64,000 bases of DNA from NCBI GenBank assembly GCA_015183035.1, contig JACZZP010000015.1, positions 1,240,001 to 1,304,000 on the forward strand, in the 5' to 3' direction. Positions 12,701-24,262 of this stretch are shown in pieces (positions within the stretch are counted from its first letter, which is position 1; the number at the start of each line of letters is the position of its first letter). Source of the stretch: Meloidogyne chitwoodi (Eukaryota > Nematoda > Chromadorea > Rhabditida > Meloidogynidae). The position numbers and the translations under genes were made by a program. The notes beneath the pieces are model-generated. The model saw only the letters and a program-made list of their open reading frames with translations. It searched no databases and was not told the DNA's origin.

Positions 12701-14066
12701 AAAAAATAAAATAATTTTAAATAATTAATTTTTTTTTTTTTTAATAATATTTATTTAATTGGATAAAAGAAAATAAATTAAATTTTAACAAAATTAAATA
12801 TAAAGGTTTTTTTATTTTAAAATTAAAAATTCTAACAAAATAATATTTAAATATAATTATTTTTATTGTGTTATAAATAAATATATTTCCACTAAAATAC
12901 AACAAAATGGTGAAATATTACGAAGACCACAAAATAAGAAAAAGTAAGGCGGACATTCATCGGATGCTGTTTTTAGGAGTGTTTTGAAAGGCTCTACATA
13001 TAATGGTTAGGCGTAGAAAAATCGATGCGATTATTTTTGTGTGGTGGTTAGTTTTTGCTTTTAAGTTGAAAAAAAAGGATTATTTGAGTAAATAAATTTT
13101 ACTTTAAATTTTAAAAGCTTTATGTAGATGAAATAAAAATATTTAATTAAAATTTTGAAAATAAATTTAAATTTAATTCAGAATAATTTTATTTGAGTAT
13201 ATTAATAAAGAAAAGAGAACTTAAGAAAAATTAAAATTTATTTTTTATCTTTTTTGTTTTAATTAATTAAAATAAATATTATTAATTATATTTAAATGAC
13301 CCTTGTGTAATTTATTAATGACAGATTTTTCTGTCAAAATGATTTATTTTGCGAGAAATATATCAAATAAATAAATATATTTATTTATTTATTTATCTTT
13401 GTTTTAATAACTGCTTTTTATTAACAAAAAAGGATCATCATCAAACTATTTTTACAAAATACAAACAAAAATAAATAAATATATCTCTCTACATCTTTTT
13501 TAAAAAATTTGCTGTCAAATTGAGTGATTGGTAAAGCAAAAATAAATGTGGAAAAGGCACCGCACATCTGCAGACAGCTGCTAGCTACTATATTTATTTA
13601 AAAAGAAAAAGAAGAGAGTCTGATGAGATTTTTGTATTTTGTTTTTTGTAAAAATAAATGTGAACAGAAAAAGTGAGTTAATGGGAAAATATTTATTTTA
13701 TATGTATAAATATTATGTTATAAACATAAATATATTTACAAAAAAGAATATAAAAATCATAAATTAATTATTTTAAAATTTTATATTTTTATAATATATA
13801 AAATAAAATATTTAAAAGATTAACATCAATTTAATATAAATATAAATAAACCTATTTAATAAGCTAAAATAATTTTTAAATTATTTTTATTAAAATTACC
13901 TAAATGTAATTTAATTAATTTGATTTTGTTGAGTGTCTTCGCATTCAAACTGCTTAATTAAAAAAGAATGGCTGACTGTCTGCTGTCTTTCATTTTTAAC
14001 ACTCTATTTTTCAAAGCCTATTCCCGAGCCGTTCTGATTTATTACTGACTTAAATGCTTTTCTATT
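9760..14066. other. Long A+T desert between the divergent APP and TMEM104 genes
   Basis: About 4.3 kb of extremely A/T-rich DNA with no supportable coding region. It must hold both divergent promoters and perhaps 5' non-coding exons. Patches of higher complexity occur at about 12191-12250, 12905-13060, 13540-13600 (contains CAGCTG E-box-like sequence) and 13960-14060. A tetranucleotide TTTA/AAAT run lies around 13365-13400. I cannot assign any of these patches to a known element. Confidence 0.6.
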
Positions 14067-14241
14067 AGAGGTCGGAATTTTGGAAAAATCGGGTCCGGGT
14101 TCCGGATTTTTGAAATATGAAATGACCGGCCGGGGCCCGAACCGGGTAAACCCGGAATTCCGGGTCCCGAGGTGACTCCGAAAAAACCGGGTAAAGGGGC
14201 CCGGAAACTGGGAAACGGGGCCCGGACCCGTTCCGACTTCT
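14067..14241. repeat. GC-rich element with terminal inverted repeats (MITE-like)
   Basis: A 175 bp block that is strikingly GC-rich in an otherwise A/T desert. It is bounded by AGAGGTCGGAA on the left and TTCCGACTTCT on the right (inverted, one mismatch). Inside are many CCGGGT, ACCCGG and GGGCCC words, so the block folds on itself extensively. TCTATT occurs just before the left end (14061-14066) and again overlapping the right end, a possible target-site duplication. It lies about 60 bp upstream of the TMEM104-like start. No coding potential. Confidence 0.6.
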
Positions 14242-14303
14242 ATTTTCTATTATTAATATTATTTTTTTAATAAAATTTAATTTTAATATTTTGTTTCAGA
14301 GAA

Positions 14304-16653
14304 ATGCCAGTAATTCAATATCCAGAAAATGTTCAAACATTTTCTACAACAATTGGCCTTCTTTATATTTTTAATTTAATTGTTGGTACTGGAGCATTAA
14401 CATTACCCAGAGCATTTCAATCTGCTGGATATATTCTTAGTTTAATTTTGCTTTTAATTTCAGAATTTACAAGGTTTTTTTTAAATTATTATTAAAAAAA
14501 TTAAGATAAAATTTAAGTTATATTTCTGCTACATTTATTATTGAAACTTTGGCAATTGCTAATTATCTTTTAAATAAGCCATTAACAAGACAAACTTCAT
14601 CAGATGAAGAGCCAATATTAACTGAAGAAAATAATGATGGATATTATAATATAAGGCAAGAAGGAGAAGAAAGAACTCAAAAACTTGTTTTTAGTAAAAG
14701 AATTGAATTGGTTTAATTTTTTAAAAATATTTAAAAAATTTAAAGTTAAAAATATTTTTTTAGTTTTATATATTTTTTAAAATATTTTAAAAAATTTATA
14801 GGCAGAAATGTCTCATATATTTCTTGGAATTGGTGGAACAATATTTACTTATACAATATTAACAATTTATTTATTTGGTGATTTAGCTGTATATTCTACG
14901 ATGGTACCTAAATCTTTAATGAATATAATTTGTTCTTCTTTAAATGCCTCTGCTTCTTTAAATCCAACTTTGCCTTGTCATAGTGAGCCTACTGATTGGT
15001 TACATTTAGTTAGCAGATTTTCTGTCTATCAATTTTGTATACTAATTTTTGTTACTCTTTGTTTTCCTATGGTTATTTTTTTAAATTAAAATTTAAATAA
15101 AGAAAATAATTTTAAGATTTTAATGGGAATGACTAGAACAAAATGGTTACAATTATCAACTACTTTATCTAGATGGACAGGTTTTTTTAGATTTATAATG
15201 AAAAATTCAATAAAAATTGGACAAGTTGCCATTTTTATGTGGAATTATTATACATTATTTCTGTATAAATTTGGAAATATTGCCTTTCTTATGTATTTTT
15301 AATTAAATTATACTTTAATTTAGCATTTATTTTAATGATTGTAATGGCTACGAATTTACTTTTAAAAAATGGTGTAAAAGGTCATCCTCCACCTATTAAT
15401 TTTCATTCTTTTGGTTCTTTATTTGGAGTTGCTGTTTATGCATTTATGTGTCATCATTCAATTCCTGGACTTGTATTTCCTATACGTGAAATTAAAAATA
15501 ATTTTAATATTCAATTATTTGGAGTATATACATTAATTTATTTATTTTATTGTGCTTTATCTTTAACTGGTTCTTTTGCTTTTGAACACACACAAGATAT
15601 TTATACAATTAATTTTTTGGTAAATAATTATTTAAAGAGATATATTAATTATTTGATAAATAATAAATAAAAATTCCAATAGAATTTGCATTATATTGCC
15701 ATTTTCGTTTTTATTCGGGGCCCTTATTTCCCCACAAATTTCGATTGCCATTTTTATTTTTCATTTTTTAAATTAATATTTTTTAAGCATGAAAAAACAG
15801 AACATGTCAACTTTTGGGATTCATTAATTGATTATTTTCTTGCTTTATTTCCAGTATTTGTACTTACATCTTCATATATTATTGTAGCAATAACTTTATG
15901 TAATAATATGCGTGTTTTAGTTAAATTATTAATTAATAGTAATTCTTTAAATATTGAAAATCAAAATATTGGACAATCTAATATAATTAGGTTTTTTTAA
16001 AAAAATAAATATTATTTTTTTATTTTTTAGTAATATTGAAGATAATGAACCTTTACTTAGAGATGAATATATTCTACCAATATCTGAAGAAGAACAACCA
16101 ATAAATTTTCATTCATCTAATAATAATAATACTTTAAATTCTTCACAAACATTAATAAATAATATTAATTTAACAATTTTTAATAAATATGGAATTCCTA
16201 TAATTATTCTTTTAATACCTTCATTAATTTCAATGACAACAGATAATGTATTATTATTAGCTTCAATTACTGGTATTTTTTTATAAAACATTCTTTGGAT
16301 TAAAATTTTATTTTTTACAACTTCAATTAACTTTTTTTTCTTCTTTATTCCAAAAATATAAATATAGTTAATTTTTGTATTTATTTAAAAATATTTTTTA
16401 AATTATTTTCTACATTTTAAACTTTTTTATTAAATTTATAGGCAGTTTTCCTGGTGTTGGTGTTCAATATATATTACCTGCTTTACTTATTTTAAGTGCT
16501 CGTCGAGCACTTTTTACAAAAATTGGTTCATCTACAATTCCATCCAATTTATTATCTTCACCTTTTAAACATTGGTTATGGCCTACAGGAATACTTTGTT
16601 GGGCTATATTTGCAATTTTTATTGTTTCAGCAAATATTTTTCATTTGGGATAA
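14304..16653 (+). CDS. TMEM104: TMEM104-like amino-acid-transporter-fold membrane protein
   Basis: Multi-pass protein of the amino acid/auxin permease superfamily (SLC32/36/38-related), closest to TMEM104, whose substrate is not established. The N-terminus shows the family signature GLLYIFNLIVGTGALTLPRA. Then come YISATFIIETLAIANYLL, an acidic loop (SSDEEPILTEEN), IYLFGDLAVYSTMVPKSLM, TRTKWLQLSTTLSRWTAFIL, KGHPPPINFHSFGSLFGVAV, YAFMCHHSIPGLVFPI, ALFPVFVLTSSYIIVAITL, and a last block with PGVGVQYILPALLI and FIVSANIFHLG before the stop at 16651-16653. About ten to eleven membrane helices are expected. The ATG follows TTTGTTTCAG by 3 nt, which suggests splicing right at the start. Two introns (near 15181-15321 and 15619-15787) are longer than the local norm. 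Confidence 0.88.
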
Positions 16654-17405
16654 TTATATTATTTTTTTCAAAATTTATTTTAAAATGCATATAAATATAT
16701 TTATATTTTTTCTTTAAAATTTGGAAATTTCATTTTTTAAAATTGTTTCCTTCCATAAGTTCATTATAAAAAATTAAAACTTTTTCCTATTCAATAATGT
16801 GTTTATTAGTGTTCTCTGTTGTGAAAATATATTTAAATATTTATTTATTTTAATAAATTGAATTTTCGCCTACATTTTATTAAATTATGCTTATTATGTA
16901 CGTTTTGACAAATGTTGATAGTAAAGCATATTTACCAAAATTTTAAAAAAATACAACAGAAATTGTCAAAAGTTGAGGGATGTAAAAATAAATATTTTTA
17001 TTTTTTATAGGATTATTTCAATTCTTTTAAAGGTTTTTTTAGTCAAAGTTGGACTAATAGGATATTTTGGTAGTTCCAATGAAGCTTTCATTATTCAGAA
17101 TTTGAAACTATTGGAAAGGTTCAATTAACCAAGACAAAATAACCGAACATTTTAGATTTCCTAGAATTTCTAAGCACTTAACCTTAATAGTCAACCTTTC
17201 AAATAAAAAATTCTAAAAAAATAATCTCAATATATTTTTATTATTTTTAAACAAAGCTTTCATTTTTTAAAAATTTATTAAACAATATATAATATAGTAC
17301 AATAAGGGAAATTATATACAAAACAACGGTGAATTTAGAGAATATATCTGAGGAAACAACAAATGAGTTTGGCAAGATTATCATCGTTCGATTCACTTCT
17401 TTATT
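16654..17405. other. Intergenic spacer, convergent 3' ends
   Basis: About 750 bp, A/T-rich, between the TMEM104-like gene and the PDZ gene, both ending here. A mixed-composition stretch at about 17030-17200 has no frame I can support. Nothing further recognised. Confidence 0.6.
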
Positions 17406-18515
17406 TTATACTTCTTCTTCTTCCGACATTTCCTCTTCAGTATCTGGAACAGCAAGTTCGTCGGGTCGTGTTCCACCATCTCGGCTCGGTGTTGCAATCA
17501 GTGCCTTCCCACTATTATCAACTGGCACATGCTCAGACTCGACATCAGGAACGTGATACACTGAAAATTTATCATTAAACGAGTAATTAAAATTAAAATC
17601 ATTTAAATACCTCTACGGGCTTTAGCCCCATCTTCGTCAATCGCTCTGAGCCTACACGTACGATGCCAAAATCCTGCATTGCGCGATAGGATAGTGCGCA
17701 CATCATCAGCTGGATCCGCAATCTTCTTTGGCGGTGAGACGTCCCGCTCGAGCTTCAGTTTGACACTGTTCCTTTCTGTGATGCTCTGTCTAATGGCCTG
17801 GGAAAAAAAAGAGACAACTAGGCTTTTTAATAGAAAACAATCACCCTTTTAGTCTCGGAGATCTCCGTAACCCTTCTATCGTTCACTTCAAGGATGATGT
17901 CCCCCGCTCGAATGTGCATCGCTGCAACACTGTTCGGCTCGACGCTCATAGCTACTATGTTATCTACCTGAAAATGACCATTGTTATAGGCTAATGCGCT
18001 TGCAGCATCACCTTTTTCTCCACAATTATTCCAACAGTCTGGTCAGCCCGCCATCGAATTTGTAGACAGATGACATGCTGATTTGGCCTTCGTCTGATTG
18101 CAGCGACCTTGATTACGCGCATCTGGTAGTAATTGTCCCTGCGGAAGCGCACTCGAATAGTCCTTGGCTCGTTTCCGGAAAGCTGAGTTGCTTCGTTGAT
18201 GTCCTTAACCGTTCTTATCAACTAAAAAAATAAGTTAAAAGGCGCCAGTAAGAATATATTTTAATCGCTTACTCGTTTGTCAATCTGCAGTATTTCGTCA
18301 CCAACGAGCAGCATACCAGCAAAATAGGAGAAGATGTCCATCCTTTGTATCCGCGGCGGCGAAGTACCATCCTGGAAAGTTACGCCCAAATCGCGGTCCC
18401 GGAGCTCGATGACGATCTCGCCATCCTCGACATATTTCCCTGCTAAAAAACAAATTATCTAATTAAACTTGACTGAAAATGTTTATAAATTAGTACCTGT
18501 TCTCTTGTCAGACAT
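17406..18515 (-). CDS. Protein with two PDZ domains
   Basis: About 287 residues in six exons, starting at 18515 (MSDKRT, a 19-nt first coding exon) and ending EEEMSEEEV. PDZ 1 is about residues 12-104: EIVIELRDRDLGVTF with LGVTF as the carboxylate-binding loop, IFSYFAGMLLVGDEILQIDK, and IRTVKDINEATQLSG. PDZ 2 is about 110-195: HVICLQIRWRADQTVGIIV, NSVAAMHIRAGDIILEVNDR, then SVKLKLERDV. The C-terminal third is unstructured and acidic. PDZ domains bind C-terminal peptides and assemble complexes; the partner is unknown. Exons are much GC-richer than those of neighbouring genes. It is divergent from the adjacent CK1-like kinase with 282 bp between start codons, so shared regulation is likely. I recognise the domain but not a named orthologue. 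Confidence 0.82.
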
Positions 18516-18797
18516 TTCTGTGAGCGGCGTCAGCAAATAAGTGTAGACGAGAGCAATCCTTGCGTTGAGTTGTTTGCAGCGTAGACGTCCAGAGGTTGAC
18601 GAGTTTTGATGTGTGGTGAGGTAGTTGTTATTTTCAAGGCTTTTATATTATTTATTGTTGCAAAAAATTCTTCATATAAATGAACTTCATTTTTGGAATT
18701 GTCACCATTCCCTTAAAAATCAACAGTTTGCCGATCGTCTACTTCTTCCAAGTGCTCTTCGACCACGACCTTGTGCAGCTTATCGACAATTATTCAA
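18516..18797. promoter_or_regulatory. Shared promoter region of the PDZ and kinase genes
   Basis: The 282 bp between two divergent ATGs must contain both promoters and 5' UTRs. It has mixed composition, unlike the A/T-only spacers elsewhere. No specific site is recognised. The assignment rests on position only. Confidence 0.5.
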
Positions 18798-20029
18798 ATG
18801 TCGCTCCGACCTAAAGAAGGCGGCCTGGACATCGACAAAGGCTTCACGTTCGAGTCGACGACATACAAGTACAAGTTGGAGGAGCTAATTGGCGATGGTG
18901 GCTATGGACGAGTGTACGAGACTGAGGCCATTTTAAAGGGTAAAAAGCCGGAGACAAGGAAATGCGCGGTCAAAATTGAGAGGCGTTCAGGAGCAACCGA
19001 CATAGAGGCTCGTGTGCTTGAGGCGGCAAGGGAGAAGAACTGTCGTCACATTCCAAGGATCTTAGAACATGTAAGCGATAATCACACGTTAGGTGATGTA
19101 TCTTTGTATTTAAGGGTTTCATTCAGCACAAGAGCTGCTCGTTCATTTCTATGGAGCTCAAGGGACGTGACCTGCACAAACTGAAGAAGGATCGGCATGG
19201 CGGAAAATTCACACTTGGTACGGCTGTGCGCGTTGCTCTCTCCACTCTGGAGGTATTATAATTTTCCGTTTAGCTGATTTGTTTTCACCTAGGCGATAAA
19301 GGAACTCCATGAGCTCGGCTTCCTCTCAAGAGACATCAAGAGTGGAAACTTCGTTACCGGACAAACAACAACAGACGACATAAGCAACATTTATTTGATA
19401 GACTTTGGTCTATGTCGAAAATATAAGGACTTGGTGTGTAGCTCCTATTATATTTTATAAAAATGTTTTCCCTTCTTACAGAACGACAATGTCTTCGCCC
19501 AAAGACCGGACGTTGGGTGGAGAGGAACGACTCGATATGGCTCTAGAAGTGCACATCTACACCATGATTTGGGGCGCAAGGATGACCTAGAGAGCTGGTT
19601 CTACATGATCGTCGAAATAACAAAGGGTTCACTTCCGTGGTCAGCGGAGAGCGGTACTTTAACAGTAAAGTTGACAATAAAATACTTAAATTTTAGATCG
19701 CAGCATTGTCTACAAGTCGAAACTGGCGGCACTGAACAACTTGGATGGCTTCCTTAAAGACTGCCCGCAAGGATATAAGGAGCTGATTGGGGCCATCAAC
19801 AGGCTCAATTTTGGTGACACTCCGGCCTACAAGGACATGAGCAAAGTGTTGGAAAAAGTAATTTGGTGTCCAATAAACGTAATTTAAAATTCTCCCACAG
19901 ATACTCGCTGAACAAGGAATCGACAAGAAGGGACCGATGGACTGGGAGACTATTGAGGTGGCTGAGAGGCAAGGCCCTGCGGATGTGCTGGACTCATTTC
20001 CAACAACGACAACCCAGAGACGAGTCTGA
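18798..20029 (+). CDS. CK1/TTBK-like Ser/Thr protein kinase of the nematode-expanded family
   Basis: Six exons encode 337 residues. Kinase motifs: glycine loop IGDGGYGRVYE (about 31-41), lysine in CAVKIE (K59), catalytic loop LSRDIKSGNF (Asp about 151; Ser in place of the usual HRD His), metal-binding DFGLCRKY (Asp about 174), and RGTTRYGS in place of APE, which is diagnostic of the CK1/TTBK superfamily. Then DDLESWFYMIVEITKGSLPW, matching the family helix F region. The C-terminus is short and ends TTTTQRRV. I took the ATG at 18798; upstream in frame only a TTG exists. The essential Lys and both Asp are present, so it is probably active. Many nematode paralogues are expressed in the male germline (family knowledge). 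GC content is raised, like its divergent PDZ neighbour. Specific orthology was not resolved. Confidence 0.88.
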
Positions 20030-22882
20030 CCAGCGTCTAATGTCAGAAGAGAAGATGCTGAATTTGATGAAATATGTCGAATATTTGCCTAAATTTGTTG
20101 TCGCTTATTTGATTTTGATTGTATTGTTCATATTGATTGTATTTTTGTTTGTATTGTCCATTTTCTTTGTAAATTTTTTTTGAACTATAAACTTTGTAAT
20201 TATTTTAATTGGAAGTCCAAAGCCAATGTTTTTTTATTGGAAAATAAGAAAGGAGTTTAGTTATTAGATCATTTTTGTTATTTTATAATAATTGTCTTTT
20301 AAGTTCATTAATTTTTTTTAATTTCCGGAATCTCTAAAATAAATTTAAAAATAAAATGTCATCTTTTTTCTTTATTTATTATAAATATGTAGTAACAAGA
20401 AAAATATTCAAAAAACCCAAATATAACATAAAAAAGCTTTATATTTACAAATTTTTTTAAATAATTTTATTTAAAGCAAAATTTAACCTAAACTAATAAA
20501 TTCTAATTAATTTATTTACTTCAAAGTTGCCCAATAAGTGGGATTTTATTTTAAAAAATGGTTGACCCCTTTATTCTTACAGATTAATTATATTTAAATA
20601 AAATTCCAAAGAAATATATCCATTAAATATCTAAAGAATTTATGCAATTCATCATAATTATTGCTAGCGGGAGAGAAGGAGAGAGTCATTTAGTTATTTA
20701 AAAAATAAGAGACACACGACTCGCGCACAAATAAAATCAAATAAATATATATTTTATTTAGTTTGTTGTGAATTTGCCCTCTTTTTTGATTTATTTATTT
20801 TTATTCCCGGATCTACAATCTTCTATATTTATTTTAACGTTTTGCAATAAAGAAATAATTGGGAAAGAAAATATATATTTATTTAAAATAGTCAAAATAT
20901 TGTAATTGATTTATTTATTTAAACGGGATAAAAATAAAATATAAATTTATCTTTATTTTATTATTTTTATTTAAATCAGAAAAATTAAAATATATTAATT
21001 GAGAGAATATTTATTTAATAATTTTTAAATTTTGATATTAATTGTCATTCAATTAATTAAAATAAAATAATAATTTTATTATTATTTATTTTATTTGTAA
21101 ATAAATAAATAAATTATTTTATATATATTTATTATTTAGTTACATAAAAGATTTTTACGTCGATCAAAACAAACAAAATATTTATAAAACTCTGACTGGT
21201 CTTCTTAAAGAACTAAAAATATTATTATTTATTTTTTAAATAAATTAGCGATTGATTTATTTTTTTATAATTTTATTTATTTTTACTAAATATTAAATTT
21301 TTTTTAAATAATTAAAAATTATTTTCCTTTAATTTTTGTGCCATTTTAATTTTTAAATAATTTACTCGTCAATCAATCAATGGACAAAGAATTCAAAAAA
21401 ATGCGAAACGCGCGAGAATTTGTTTGACTTATTTTTTAAGTAAAATAAATATATTATTTTCTTATAATATTTATTGTAGTAAATTTTATTATAAGAAAAT
21501 TTATTTTAATAAATCCGTGATTTAGTAAAATAATTAAAAAAATATTTTTATTTAAATATTAAAAATAATATTATTATAAAATATTTTTAAGTATTTTTTA
21601 ATATTTTATAATATTTATAATATTTAAAATTAATTTTTAAATTATTTTTTTTAGTAATAAATTCATCTTTTTTTAAAAAATTCAAAGTAAAAGAAATGCC
21701 TAACATAAAAATATAATAAAAATAAAATTACACACTGCGCAACTTTTTCTTATTTTTCCCATCATTTTCTTTTTTTTTTATTTATTTTTAACAAATCGTT
21801 TTTGCTTTCTCTCAGATTTAAGAATAATTTTTTTATATATTTTTTTTTTGATTTTAACCGAAAATTATTTAAAAAATTATTTATTTTTTTTCTTAAATTT
21901 TTAAAAAAAATTTAAAATAATTTTTAATATTTTTTTTAATTTTAATAAAATATTTAGGTTGGAAAATTATAAAATTTTTAAAAAACAAAATTTCTGTTTT
22001 AATTAAATAATTTTATTAAAAATTTAAAATTAATTTTTATTTTTTTATATTTTAGTTTTTTTTATTTTTTTCTTTTTTTTCTCAAAATCTTTTATTTTAT
22101 TTTTCCTTATTTCCCCTTCTTTTTATTATTTTTGTATCTCCGCGCATCGACAATGTAAATTTTTAGTTTATAGTTAGCATAGGTCATCAACCATTATTTA
22201 TTTATTTATTTATATTTATTTATTTATTTATTTATTTATATATCTCTCCAAAATACCTTCTATCTTTTTTTCTTTCCTTCCTTTTTATTTTAAAATAAAA
22301 TAAAAAAAGACCAATCTCTCCATTGATGGTTTTTTACCTTCAAAATATATAAAAGGGGTGATGACCTTCCTCTTTACTTCTTCCCTTCTTTTTTCTTTAA
22401 ATAAATGCCTAAATATATATTTATTTACCCTCTCGACTTTTGTTTAACATAATTTTTATTAAAATATAAAATGAAGAAATAAAATAAATTTTTTAAATTC
22501 TAATCATTTTTCTTTCTTTGATCAATTAAAAAATTTTATATAATTAATTTAAAATAAAAAATTAAAAAAATATTAATTTTTTTAATATTAATTTTTTATT
22601 TCTTTTTCTTTTAGCCCACCCAAAGAAGATCCTTTTACATTTAAAATTGTGAATGAACGCTTCATTAATTTTCTTCTTCTTTTTTTATTTTTTAATTTAA
22701 TTTCAAATATATTATTCTTTTTACCTAAAAAAAGTGAACATTTTTCTTTTATTTTTTTTTTCTAAAAAAAAATAAAAAAAGTAAATAAATAAATATAAAA
22801 CTAGTTTTTTATTTATTTATTATTTAACAGACAAAAACAATTCAATTAATTCAATTAATTTAATTATCTCCAGTAAATTTAA
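20030..22882. other. A+T-rich intergenic region upstream of the Clc-like gene
   Basis: About 2.85 kb, dominated by A/T homopolymers and TTTA/TTTAT microsatellite runs (clear near 22196-22243). No coding region or RNA gene is supported. Higher-complexity patches at about 20665-20735 (AGAGAAGGAGAGAG) and 22137-22190 may be regulatory but are unassigned. Confidence 0.65.
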
Positions 22883-24140
22883 ATGCCTTCATCTCCAATA
22901 CTTCTTTCATTATCAACAATATTTGCTTTGATTGGATTTTCTTTAGTTGTATTAGCAACATTTTCTGACCAATGGTTAGAATATCAGGTTATAATAATTT
23001 AAATTATTTTATAATTTAAAGTTGAATTTAAATTAATTAATTTTTATTTTTTAAAAAAAGGTTGATCGTAAACTTTTAATTGAAAGAAAATCAGAATTAG
23101 ATAAAAAATATGAACGACATTTTGTTTCTGATTCTTTATTTTATTCACGTAATCAAGGATTAGCTCATCTTTGTTTTCCTGATTTAGTACCTAATTGTTT
23201 GTTTGTTTTTTAAATAAAAATAAATAAAATTATTTTTAAGCTATTGGTTCTTATTCAAAATTTGGATCTGTTTGTATTACTAGTCCAGATTTATGGCCAG
23301 ATTCTGGACAAACACAAAAATATAATGGAGCTCAAGTAAAATAATAATTATTTTAAATTTAATATTTATTTCTTTCAAATATATTTAAATAAATTAATTA
23401 AATAGATGCAACGTTTATGGATGCAAAGAGGAATGATTTGTTTATTTATTATTGGTTTATGTGTTTGTATATTAGCTTTATGTGTTGGAATTGTTGGTTG
23501 TTATAGAAGAAGTCCTAAATTAGTTGGTTGGACTGCAATGATGTTTTTACTTTCTGGTTATTTTTTTAAATTAAATTATAATTAATTAAATATTTATTAA
23601 AGTATTATTTATGATATTTGGAATGTTACTTTGGCATTATGTTAATTATATGGAAAGAAAAGTTTTGGATATTTATCCTTTTTACTCAGATTGGCCAAGA
23701 GTATATATTAATTTAAAATTATTTATTATTTTATTTATTCTAGTCATTAAAACAAGCAACTCGTATAACTTTTGGTTGGTCTTATATTGTTTGTTGGGTT
23801 GGTATTGGATTTTCGGCATTTACAGCATTTCTTTTATGGCTTAGTCGGAGAGCAATTCGTGATGAAGAAGAAAGTTTATATGAACAAAAACATGCTCATT
23901 ATTTACAACAACAATATTATGGGGGAGGAGGAGGAGCTCCAGTAATTAATTTAATTTAAAATAATTAATATATTTAAAAAGTCTGATAAATCACTCGTTC
24001 CATTAACTGCTGCCACACTTCCACCCCATTATGGTGGTTATGGTGGAACTTATGGTTATGGAGGTTATCCTACTTATTATGGTCATCAATATGCTACATC
24101 ACCCTATGGATTATATGGAGGTTATTATGCACCTGTTTAA
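22883..24140 (+). CDS. Clc-like tetraspan membrane protein (nematode family)
   Basis: About 314 residues in seven exons. The first membrane helix is ILLSLSTIFALIGFSLVVL. A first extracellular loop follows with Trp and Cys residues (FSDQWLEYQ, GLAHLCFPDLV, GSVCITSPDLWPDSG), then helices around MICLFIIGLCVCILALCVG, VGWTAMMFLLS/VLFMIFGMLLW and WSYIVCWVGIGFSAFTAFLL. This claudin-like, four-helix layout fits the nematode Clc-like family. The cytosolic tail is rich in Gly/Tyr (QQQYYGGGGGAP, HYGGYGGTYGYGGY), a low-complexity segment. Claudin-like proteins act in cell contacts or as channel subunits; the function here is not established. The start ATG at 22883 sits in an A/T context with no competing upstream ATG in frame. 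Confidence 0.82.
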
Positions 24141-24262
24141 TTTAAAGAAAAAGGCCATTGTTTAATTTAATTTTGATATTTTAACCTCTTCTTTATTTTA
24201 CATAAATAATTTTGTAATTTATATATTTTTTAATAATAATAAATAATTTAAAATAAAATAAT

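Noticed and set aside
12905..12990. Short ATG frame (about 27 codons) in the A/T desert
   Set aside because: Too short, no homology recognised, and no splice partner convincingly extends it.
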